Under the pieces are notes generated by a model. That model was given only the letters and a program-made list of their open reading frames with translations, ran no database searches and was not told the origin of the DNA. Position numbers and translations under genes: made by a program. A stretch of DNA of 24,194 bases from an uncultured Treponema sp. Its GTDB lineage: Bacteria; Spirochaetota; Spirochaetia; Treponematales; Treponemataceae. The stretch is from assembly GCA_937885175.1 (NCBI GenBank), contig CAKZZO010000056.1, positions 1 to 24,194 of the forward strand, read 5' to 3'. Positions 6,414 to 13,532 of this stretch are shown here, piece after piece. Position 1 is the stretch's first letter. Every line of letters begins with the position of its first letter.

Positions 6414-8216
6414 ATGAATACAAAAAAACTGTCTGTGCTTTCTGCTGCCTGTGTGGCGGGGGCGGCACTCTTTTCCCTTACGGTGATTTCCTTGCATGGC
6501 GACATTTCGATGCTGGCCTTTCCTTTTTCTCTTGCATTTACGACCGTGACTGCCTTTTTTGGCGTGCAGAAACTTTTTCGTGCTGGCGAAAGGCGTTTTC
6601 TTCCGGTTTTTCGAGAATTACTGCAATACCTTCCCTATGTGCTTTTAATTGCCTTTGTCCTTCGCCGGGCAGGTCAGTTTGGCACTTCTACCGTGCTGGA
6701 TGTTTTTTCAGTACTGCTTTGGGTCATTGCTTCTGCATTGACGCTAATCATTTCTTATTATCTGCATCCTAAGCGGGTGGAAAAGTATGTTGACGGTTAC
6801 AAGGCACCTGAAAAGAAAAAACGGACTGGCTTGCAGCTGATTGTTTCTGAGACGGTGAGCTGGATTGATGCTTTGGTGCAGGCGGTCTTTATGGTGCTCC
6901 TCCTGAATATTTTTATCGTGCAGCTGTATGAGATTCCCTCTGAATCCATGGTGCCGGAATTCCTGATAAAAGACAGGGTAGTGGTCTTTAAGACTTTGAG
7001 CGGCCCGAAATTTCCCCTTTCAAAAATCGGACTTCCCTATCTCAAGTCCTATAAGCGCGGTGACATTGTGGTGTTCAGAAATCCTCATTATGAAGACGAC
7101 CGCAAGAGTGAGGTAAAGACTTTTGTAAGCCAGTTGGTATACATGATTACGCTTACCAAAGTAAACCTGAACATGGATGAAAATGGAAATCCTAAGGCTG
7201 ACCCTCTGGTAAAGCGTCTGACGGGACTTCCTGGCGAGCAGTTGATGATGCAGGACGGCGTTTTGTATCACCGCACCAAGGCAAGCGATGAATTTACGGC
7301 AGTTACTGCGGACGCAAAATGGGCGGCATGGAATCTGAATGCCACAAAGCCTTCGCTTAAAGGCGACATTCAGCAATTCCCGCTTGCTCAGGAAGATTAT
7401 GAGGCCATGCTGGACTGTGAGGAAAAGCGAAACGCCTTGGACATTACTTCCGCTTCCCTTGAATGTCGTTCCCTTGCAGACCGCTTCCGAGTGCTGGCAA
7501 GCCAAAAGGCCTTTGGTGGCGTGGAAAAGACAGGAAAGGTGAATATAAGTCAGAATGATTTGGCGGTGCTAAAACTGGTAAAGACTCCCATGGGAGGTTA
7601 CTACGACTATGGCTTACTTTCAGATTCTGTTTCTACCGGCTTGACTTTCAGGCTTTTGCAGGCAAGTGACGGTGCAGACTGGTTTGCTCACTTTATGACA
7701 GACTGGACAGAGCAAAAAATAGACTTTGCCGGTGATTTGTATTCTGAGGCAAATTATAAACTGAATCTGATGATAAAGCTGACTTTTGGACGGCTTGTGG
7801 TACGCAATCTTGAACTGCTTTCAAGCGGACTGCAGCAGTCCTTGTGGATGAGTGACGGAAAGCGTCTGGATTACTTTGCTCAGGCGCAGATGCTTAACAG
7901 TTATGTCTTCCTGCTTGACAGACGCAATATGCCGATTTTTCCGCCCAACGACGGGGATGGAAATCCTCAGTATATTCCCGATGACTGCTATTTTATGATG
8001 GGTGATAATAGATTTAATTCGCTGGATATGCGGCATTCGTATGAAGATAGGCTTACGGCACTTACACCGTATGACACATACTCGGCGACATACTACTCGA
8101 ACATGGATCCTCAGTATGTTCACCGCAGCCGTGTTCTGGGTACCACGGCCTATCGTTTCTGGCCACTTCCTCGGCGGGGCATTCCTGGAAATCATTCTGA
8201 CCTCCTGTCAGAATGA
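6414..8216 (+). CDS. lepB: signal peptidase I, oversized form
   Basis: SPase I (family S26) removes signal peptides from exported proteins at the outer face of the inner membrane. The first 120 residues contain about four hydrophobic segments, and a fifth (about 150-172) runs into the catalytic domain. Catalytic Ser is S178 in PSESM. The catalytic Lys is K267 in VKRLTGLPGE. Box E is GDNRFNSLDMRHS, with GDNR at 530-533, followed by SRVLGTTAYRFWP. The 600 aa greatly exceed the usual 250-350. The extra length comes from the additional membrane segments and an insert of roughly 260 residues between the Lys and GDNR motifs (including LECRSLADRFRVLASQKAF), whose role I do not know. The last codons lie inside a perfect hairpin. 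It is convergent with secA, so two export functions are side by side. Confidence 0.93.
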   Translation: MNTKKLSVLSAACVAGAALFSLTVISLHGDISMLAFPFSLAFTTVTAFFGVQKLFRAGERRFLPVFRELLQYLPYVLLIAFVLRRAGQFGTSTVLDVFSVLLWVIASALTLIISYYLHPKRVEKYVDGYKAPEKKKRTGLQLIVSETVSWIDALVQAVFMVLLLNIFIVQLYEIPSESMVPEFLIKDRVVVFKTLSGPKFPLSKIGLPYLKSYKRGDIVVFRNPHYEDDRKSEVKTFVSQLVYMITLTKVNLNMDENGNPKADPLVKRLTGLPGEQLMMQDGVLYHRTKASDEFTAVTADAKWAAWNLNATKPSLKGDIQQFPLAQEDYEAMLDCEEKRNALDITSASLECRSLADRFRVLASQKAFGGVEKTGKVNISQNDLAVLKLVKTPMGGYYDYGLLSDSVSTGLTFRLLQASDGADWFAHFMTDWTEQKIDFAGDLYSEANYKLNLMIKLTFGRLVVRNLELLSSGLQQSLWMSDGKRLDYFAQAQMLNSYVFLLDRRNMPIFPPNDGDGNPQYIPDDCYFMMGDNRFNSLDMRHSYEDRLTALTPYDTYSATYYSNMDPQYVHRSRVLGTTAYRFWPLPRRGIPGNHSDLLSE

Positions 8217-8271
8217 TTTCCTGACGGCAGGCAAGCTGCCGTCTTGCTTTTCAGCCGCCGTCCGTGGCGGC
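8188..8271. repeat. three consecutive perfect hairpins
   Basis: GAAATCATTCTGAC/GTCAGAATGATTTC (8188-8220, 14-bp arms, 5-nt loop) includes the lepB stop codon. GACGGCAG/CTGCCGTC (8223-8243) and GCCGCC/GGCGGC (8254-8271) follow. The second is followed by TTGCTTTT, so it could end lepB transcription. The CTGACGGC..GCCGCC vocabulary is shared with the core of the 200-bp repeat at 120-519. Confidence 0.8.
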
Positions 8272-8282
8272 ATACAGGCTAA

Positions 8283-8335
8283 CTAACGCTGGGCTTAGCC
8301 GAAGGCTAACGCTGGGCTTAGCCGAAGGCTAACGC
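8283..8335. repeat. 23-bp tandem repeat overlapping the secA stop
   Basis: CTAACGCTGGGCTTAGCC plus GAAGG occurs at 8283-8305 and exactly again at 8306-8328, followed by a partial copy CTAACGC (8329-8335). That partial copy contains the secA stop codon (TAG on the minus strand). Each unit holds a small hairpin TAGCC-TTC-GGCTA on the secA strand. Confidence 0.9.
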
Positions 8336-11115
8336 CCATGGCACTGCTTGTATTTCTTTCCTGAACCGCAGGGGCAGGGGTCGTTGCGGCCGATTTTGGG
8401 CATGGTGCGGCGGACAATCTGGCTCTGTCCAGTGCTTGCGCCTGCCATGGTGCGGCTTGCGGCGGCTTGTGCCTGGGCTGCATTGAATGAGCGGCTGGCG
8501 TTACCCTGTGCGCTTGCCGCCTGAGACATGGACTGAGCCTCCTGATGCTGGGCCTGCATGTTGACCTGACGCTGGGACTGCACTGGCTGGGGATTAACCT
8601 GTACGCGTACCTTAAAGACACGGCTTGCAATTTCAATGCGAATCTGCTCCAGCATGGCGTCAAACTGGTTAAAGCCGTCAATCTTATATTCGGTGAGGGG
8701 GTTCTTGCTGCCATATGAGCGCAGGTGAACTGCCTCGCGCAGGCTGTCCAGAAATTCCAGCTGGTCAAGCCACTTTTTGTCGATGGACTGAATGTACTGG
8801 TAGCGGATAAACATATTCAGATTCTGCTTGCCGGCCAGCGTTTCTTTTTCCGTCAAATCATTCTGGAGCAGGGCGATGACTGCTTCCTTGGTGAGCCGCT
8901 CGGTGGGCATCTGAACGCCAAAATGCACGCGGATTTTTTCCAGCAGTTCTGCCTGTGCGTTTGAATTGCGGCGGGCATGGGCATATTCGTCAAACCATTC
9001 GTCAAGATAGTCGTTTGCCGTGTTCATGATGCGTTCTGAGAGGTTGTCATCGGCAAGAATTCCGTCACGCTGACCGTAGATGTATTCACGCTGCTCGTTC
9101 AAGACATCATCGTAGTCAATCAGATTCTTACGGATTTCAAAGTTGCGTTCCTCAACCTTTTTCTGTGCCTTTTCAATGCCTTTGGTAAGCCAGGGGTGAT
9201 AAATCGGCTCTCCGGGCTGCATACCTATGCGGCTCATAATGTTCTTCATGCGGTCGCCGCCAAAGAGACGCATCAAGTCATCGTCCATGGAAATGTAGAA
9301 CTTACTGCGCCCCGAGTCACCCTGACGGCCAGAACGACCGCGCAACTGGTTGTCGATACGGCGGCTTTCATGGCGTTCGGTACCGATGACATAGAGTCCG
9401 CCCAGATTCTTTACTTCCTCGTAATCTTTGAGCCACTGCTCTTTTTCGATTTTGTAAGCCGCCTCGTACTGTTCCGGGCTGGCATTGGTGCCGGCGCGTT
9501 TTCTTGCCCTGAATTCGGGGTTTCCGCCCAGCTTGATGTCTGTACCACGACCGGCCATGTTCGTTGCAACCGTAACAGCACCTTTTGCACCGGCTTCTGC
9601 GATAATCAATGCTTCACGGGCGTGGTTCTTTGCGTTCAATACTTCGTGGCGGATGCCCTTGCGGGTGAGGATGGCGGAAAGATGCTCTGATTTTTCCACG
9701 CTCACCGTACCAATCAGTACCGGCTGCCCCTTTTCGTGGGCGGCGGCAACTTCCTTAGCAATGGCATTCCATTTGTCGTCTTCGTTCAGATATACTTCGT
9801 CCTGCTCGTCAATACGGGCGACAGGCTTGTGGGTGGGAATCACCACTACGTCAAGTTTGTAGATTTTTGCAAATTCCACGGCTTCTGTCTGCGCCGTACC
9901 AGTCATGCCGGAGAGTTTTTCGTACATGCGGAAGAAGTTCTGAAAGGTAATCGTTGCCATGGTGCGGTTACGCTGGGCAATGCGCAGGTGCTCCTTTGCT
10001 TCGATTGCCTGATGCAGACCGTCTGAATAGCGGCGGCCTTCCAGCACGCGACCTGTAAATTCATCAACGATTTCTACCTTGCCGTCACGCACCACATAGT
10101 CAACGTCAATATTGTAGAGCACATGGGCGCGGATAGCCTGAGTAAAGTAGTGGACGAATTCAAAACATTCCTCGTCAAAAACCGTGCGGTCTGCGGGAAT
10201 TAAGTTGTGCTTGTGGAGGATGTCATTTATGTGGTTCATGCCCTGGTCGGTGAATGACACGCGCTTTGACTTTTCGTCGATTTTGTAGTCGCCTTTCATC
10301 GCCTTGCGCTCATCGGGCGTCATCTGCACTTCATCGGGGTAGTCGCCAGTGACGGGATCCTTTTCTACTTCCTCAAATTCACCCACATATTTGTCAACTT
10401 CATGGAATTTGTAGGTGTCATCCTCTGCGGCACCGGAAATGATAAGGGGCGTACGGGCCTCATCAATCAAGATGGAGTCAATCTCGTCCACGATACAGAA
10501 ATTGAATCCCCGCTGTACCTTGCCCTTGAGGTCAATCTGCATGTTGTCGCGCAGGTAGTCAAAGCCGAATTCATTGTTGGTACCGTAGGTAAGGTCGCAG
10601 TTGTAGTTCTTCTTGCGCTCCTCGTTGTCCATGTTGGAAAGAATGGTACCCACAGTCTGCCCCAGGTATGCATAGACAGGGCGCATCCAGTTGGCATCGC
10701 GCTCGGCAAGGTAATCGTTTACGGTGACAATGTGCACGCCCTTTCCACTCAGGGAGTTCAGGTAGGCCGCTGCAACACACATAAGAGTCTTGCCTTCACC
10801 AGTCTTCATTTCCGTGATTCTGCCAGAGTGAAGGACAAGAGAACCCATTATCTGCACGTCGTAGGCACGCTCGCCCAGCACACGGTAGGCCGCCTCACGG
10901 GCAAGGGCAAAGGCTTCGGGCAAAATGTCGTCAAGCGTCTCACCTTTGGAAAGCCTTTCCTTAAAAATCTGTGTCTGCTTTGGAAAATCTTCGGCACTCA
11001 AACTCTGTGCCCATGCTTCTTTGTCGTTGACAGCCTTCAAAAGCGGCTTTAATTTTTTAACATCGCGCTCATTCTGGTTTCCGAATATGAACGCTAAAAC
11101 TTTATCTATTCCCAT
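8329..11115 (-). CDS. secA: preprotein translocase ATPase SecA
   Basis: SecA is the ATP-driven motor that pushes unfolded preproteins through SecYEG. The 928-aa protein carries Walker A MKTGEGKT (GEGKT 106-110), TVNDYLAERDANWM, the DEAD-box-like VDEIDSILIDEARTPLIISG, GTVSVEKSE, TNMAGRGTDIKLG and QLRGRSGRQGDSG in the usual order. It ends with the zinc-binding SEC-C tail RNDPCPCGSGKKYKQCHGR (C914, C916, C925, H926), which in the family binds SecB and ribosomes. A Gln/Ala/Ser/Met-rich linker of about 90 residues precedes that tail. Length is normal. The ATG at 11115 lies six bases after the -10 box TATATT with no Shine-Dalgarno. The regulator gene upstream on the same strand ends inside the secA promoter. 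Confidence 0.97.
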   Translation of the reverse strand: MGIDKVLAFIFGNQNERDVKKLKPLLKAVNDKEAWAQSLSAEDFPKQTQIFKERLSKGETLDDILPEAFALAREAAYRVLGERAYDVQIMGSLVLHSGRITEMKTGEGKTLMCVAAAYLNSLSGKGVHIVTVNDYLAERDANWMRPVYAYLGQTVGTILSNMDNEERKKNYNCDLTYGTNNEFGFDYLRDNMQIDLKGKVQRGFNFCIVDEIDSILIDEARTPLIISGAAEDDTYKFHEVDKYVGEFEEVEKDPVTGDYPDEVQMTPDERKAMKGDYKIDEKSKRVSFTDQGMNHINDILHKHNLIPADRTVFDEECFEFVHYFTQAIRAHVLYNIDVDYVVRDGKVEIVDEFTGRVLEGRRYSDGLHQAIEAKEHLRIAQRNRTMATITFQNFFRMYEKLSGMTGTAQTEAVEFAKIYKLDVVVIPTHKPVARIDEQDEVYLNEDDKWNAIAKEVAAAHEKGQPVLIGTVSVEKSEHLSAILTRKGIRHEVLNAKNHAREALIIAEAGAKGAVTVATNMAGRGTDIKLGGNPEFRARKRAGTNASPEQYEAAYKIEKEQWLKDYEEVKNLGGLYVIGTERHESRRIDNQLRGRSGRQGDSGRSKFYISMDDDLMRLFGGDRMKNIMSRIGMQPGEPIYHPWLTKGIEKAQKKVEERNFEIRKNLIDYDDVLNEQREYIYGQRDGILADDNLSERIMNTANDYLDEWFDEYAHARRNSNAQAELLEKIRVHFGVQMPTERLTKEAVIALLQNDLTEKETLAGKQNLNMFIRYQYIQSIDKKWLDQLEFLDSLREAVHLRSYGSKNPLTEYKIDGFNQFDAMLEQIRIEIASRVFKVRVQVNPQPVQSQRQVNMQAQHQEAQSMSQAASAQGNASRSFNAAQAQAAASRTMAGASTGQSQIVRRTMPKIGRNDPCPCGSGKKYKQCHGR

Positions 11116-11121
11116 ACCATA

Positions 11122-11150
11122 AATATACTTAGATTGTGGGGAAAAGTCTA
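11122..11150 (-). promoter_or_regulatory. promoter abutting the secA start
   Basis: On the minus strand: TAGACT (11150-11145), exactly 17 bp, TATATT (11127-11122), six bases, ATG. The -35 includes the stop codon of the upstream regulator gene. Transcription is predicted to begin at the start codon. Confidence 0.72.
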
Positions 11151-12092
11151 TTGGTTTCTTCTATTTCTTTCTGCCCATGCCACTGGTGAAAGCCCCGTTT
11201 CCTTTTTAAAGACGTTTGAAAAATAATTGGGATTTGAAAAGCCCAGCCTGAGGGCAATATCCCGCATCTTCATCTTTCCGCTCCTGATTAAATCCTTTGC
11301 CTGCTCAATTTTGAGCCGTTCATGGAGAACCTGCACGCTGTAGCCCGTCAGTTCCTTTGAGCGGCGCACAAGATGACTCTTGCTCAGTCCAAAAAAGGCA
11401 GCCATTTTGTCCAGGTCAGTCATTTCATCCAGATGGTCAAGCAGATAGTCGGTAAGGTCTCGGGCATGGAGTTTGCTGTAGCGGACTGGCGTGCTTTCTT
11501 CTATTGTAATGATGTTTTTTGTGAGAGCTTCACGGTTGGTAATTACGAGGGCGTGGCTTTTTGTCTTTCCCTCCTTTTTGTAGAGACCGTAGAGCGTCTG
11601 GCTTAGCAGTTCCTTTACGTTGTCATAGAGCGTGAGGTTTACGTTTCCCATAAAGAGATAGCAGTAGCCCAAATACATGCCGTTGTGGAAAAGCAGTTCC
11701 AGCGTGAGCTGCAGGCAGGCGTCCTTGGGAAGAAAACGCTTGGGAAAAAGGGCGGGCTCCCTGATTTTTGCGGGAAGCGACTTTGCAATGTCGTCTGGCG
11801 GTTCAGGTACCAGCAGTTCCAGGCTTGTGCTTCCCAGTTCCGATGCCATAAAAGGACTGAGACAGAGGACGATGCCGGGAATATGCAGTTCGCTCAGGCG
11901 GATGCGCAGTACGTTTTCCAGTTGCTTTACATCGGAAGCCGATGCGAGGGAAAGGGCGATGTTGGTCATGTTGCTTAAAAATGAGTCGCTTTGGTGAGCC
12001 GTCATCTGATACTGGGTGGAAAGGGCATGCATGACACGGAGGGCGTTGCAGATGTCCTCTATGCGCCGCGTCTTTTTTGCGTTTTTCTGCAC
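11148..12092 (-). CDS. AraC-type output half of a split regulator
   Basis: A 314-residue reading frame, open from a GTG at 12092. The C-terminal 100 residues are a two-helix-turn-helix AraC domain: LDKMAAFFGLSKSHLVRRSKELTGYSVQVLHERLKIEQAKDLI, then MRDIALRLGFSNPNYFSNVFKKETGLSPVAW. The N-terminal part is helical and may be a linker or dimerisation module. The GTG has no Shine-Dalgarno. The frame continues upstream without a stop through GRIYDYEEKITLFRNLLLPL back to the run of nine C, where it meets the frame of the sensor gene one base out of register. I infer that this is the 3' half of a single 727-aa regulator, expressed when the C run has ten bases or by slippage. Independent translation is unlikely but possible. 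Confidence 0.85.
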   Translation of the reverse strand: MQKNAKKTRRIEDICNALRVMHALSTQYQMTAHQSDSFLSNMTNIALSLASASDVKQLENVLRIRLSELHIPGIVLCLSPFMASELGSTSLELLVPEPPDDIAKSLPAKIREPALFPKRFLPKDACLQLTLELLFHNGMYLGYCYLFMGNVNLTLYDNVKELLSQTLYGLYKKEGKTKSHALVITNREALTKNIITIEESTPVRYSKLHARDLTDYLLDHLDEMTDLDKMAAFFGLSKSHLVRRSKELTGYSVQVLHERLKIEQAKDLIRSGKMKMRDIALRLGFSNPNYFSNVFKKETGLSPVAWAERNRRNQ

Positions 12093-13330
12093 AAGGGGGA
12101 GCAGGAGGTTTCTAAAAAGAGTGATTTTTTCTTCATAATCATAGATTCTGCCAGTCTTATGCAGCGAGCGGAACCAGACCAGAATGGCTGAAGTTTGAGG
12201 GGGGGGGCATTTTCTTCCTGTAAATCTGCCGTAACGGCGGAAATGAGGGAGTCAATCTGTTCTTTCCGCTCCTGAGGGAATATGGCTTGCAGGGCAGGAA
12301 AAAGACGGATGCGGATTTCCTCCGGGCCGTTTTCTTTTGGGGGCAGGAAATGCGACCAGTCAGTCTGGAGGGCATGTACGATGTTTTCCTCAAAACAGCC
12401 GCAGCTCTGGCGTACAATCAGTTCCGTCTTGACCGTGCGGTTCAGGGCAACAGCCTCCGGGTGCTGAATCCTGTCTAAAAGCAGTTCCACCGCCTCGTAG
12501 CCACGGTTGAAATAGGAAAGGTTGATGGTGGTGACGGGGCAGGGGGCGGTGATGCCCTTGAGCTGATTGTTGAAGCCGGTTACCGCAAGGTCATCGGGCA
12601 CGGAAATATGGCGTTTTTCAAGGGCAGAAATGAGGGCGGAGGCGATGATGTCGCTGGAAGTGACGATGGCATCCAGATTCCTGCTTTTTTCATGGGCTTT
12701 AAGTCCGTAATGGGCAACCAGTAGTTCTGCCTGGCTTTCAATATCCTTTTCGTCCAGAGAATCCGCCATGAAGATGTCACCCTCCGAGCAGGAAAGGTGC
12801 TGCTTTTTCATTTCCGCAAGGAAATTCTGCCTCCTGCGCTCATGGGGAACCGAAAGTTTTGCTCCCATAAAGGCAATGCGGGAAAATCCGTGGACCTTCT
12901 TTAAGTGCTGTATCAGAAGCTGCATGGAGTAGGTGTTGTCTATGCGGATTGACGGAATTCCCGGAATGTCCAGATAGCCGATGTCCACCATGGGAAGGGG
13001 CTTGAGGGAGGAAAAAAGTTTCTGTACTTCGTCATTGGGCATGACATCGCAGAGGGTGGAAGCCCAGGTGACCAGACCGTCAATGAGGGGCTTTTTCATA
13101 AAGGGGAGCTTTGCAAGGTACTGGGGCAGAAAGTCCGTGTCCAGAAAAATCGAATGACGCACTGCGCTTGCCATGTTGATGAAGTGAATTCCGTAGTCAG
13201 CCGCCGCCTGCATGATGCCCGCAAGATATTCCTGCCCGATAAAGGACGAAAAATCCGCAATGGCGGTAAATCCTATGGTGAGATTGTTCTTTCTTGCGAA
13301 TCTGCGCCGTCTGGCAGTGGCATCGGTCAT
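12059..13330 (-). CDS. LacI-like sensor half of a split regulator
   Basis: 423 codons from MTDATARRRR. Residues about 15-330 form a type I periplasmic-binding-protein fold as in LacI/GalR sensors: LTIGFTAIADFSSFIGQEYLAGIMQAAADYGI, IDGLVTW, VDAI-like DAIVTSSDIIASALISALEKR, and VPDDLAVTGFNNQ..TTINLSYFNRGYEAVELLLDRI. There is no LacI helix-turn-helix at the N-terminus, so by itself the protein cannot bind DNA by a known motif. After about residue 376 the frame crosses nine C and reads a nonsense-looking tail of about 46 residues. I chose the ATG at 13330 because TATACT lies nine bases upstream; an ATG 59 codons upstream would cross that promoter. It is divergent from the pectinesterase-like lipoprotein, its likely target. 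Confidence 0.82.
   Translation of the reverse strand: MTDATARRRRFARKNNLTIGFTAIADFSSFIGQEYLAGIMQAAADYGIHFINMASAVRHSIFLDTDFLPQYLAKLPFMKKPLIDGLVTWASTLCDVMPNDEVQKLFSSLKPLPMVDIGYLDIPGIPSIRIDNTYSMQLLIQHLKKVHGFSRIAFMGAKLSVPHERRRQNFLAEMKKQHLSCSEGDIFMADSLDEKDIESQAELLVAHYGLKAHEKSRNLDAIVTSSDIIASALISALEKRHISVPDDLAVTGFNNQLKGITAPCPVTTINLSYFNRGYEAVELLLDRIQHPEAVALNRTVKTELIVRQSCGCFEENIVHALQTDWSHFLPPKENGPEEIRIRLFPALQAIFPQERKEQIDSLISAVTADLQEENAPPLKLQPFWSGSARCIRLAESMIMKKKSLFLETSCSPLCRKTQKRRGA
12199..12207. repeat. nine-base G/C homopolymer inside the regulator
   Basis: Nine consecutive G on the plus strand (nine C in the mRNA, reading GCC CCC CCC CTC). Frame arithmetic shows that ten C, or a -1 slip, would read GCC CCC CCC CCT CAA and continue into the AraC frame. 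It is the longest G/C run I see in the window and lies exactly where the two regulator frames meet. Confidence 0.9.
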
Positions 13331-13339
13331 GTAAGAGCC

Positions 13340-13345
13340 AGTATA
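13340..13345 (-). promoter_or_regulatory. -10 box of the sensor/AraC gene
   Basis: TATACT on the minus strand, nine bases before the ATG at 13330, leaving a leader of only a few bases. The -35 position is poor (GTGCAT at 17 bp), as expected if the gene is weak or activator dependent. Confidence 0.5.
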
Positions 13346-13490
13346 GCACAAATGGGGAAAAAATGCACCTTCTTTAAAACGCAAAATCCTGTATCGAAAA
13401 TAATCATATCTTTTATTAACGCTTTGAAAATCACCATTTACCATGAACCTAGAGTATGGGCGGAATTCCTGTCCGTATAGAAAAAATGTA

Positions 13491-13507
13491 TTGCCCCTGG
13501 AGGGCAA
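13491..13507. promoter_or_regulatory. dyad TTGCCC/GGGCAA before the lipoprotein gene
   Basis: A perfect 6-bp inverted repeat with a 5-bp centre, 25 bp upstream of the lipoprotein ATG and just after a TATAGA that could be a -10 (13486-13491). Its position fits a regulator-binding site or an mRNA leader hairpin. I could not find a convincing -35 in this 200-bp divergent region. Confidence 0.35.
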
Positions 13508-13532
13508 GGTTTAGTAGAAATGGAGGATTTCT

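Noticed and set aside
10402..11052. Plus-strand frame of 216 codons opposite secA
   Set aside because: It lies entirely antisense to a complete secA with all motifs and has no start signal.
12059..12092. Treating the sensor and AraC frames as two overlapping coupled genes
   Set aside because: The AraC frame has no ribosome-binding site at its GTG and stays open back to the C9 run with sensible residues, while the sensor frame after the run looks like nonsense. A split single gene explains this better.
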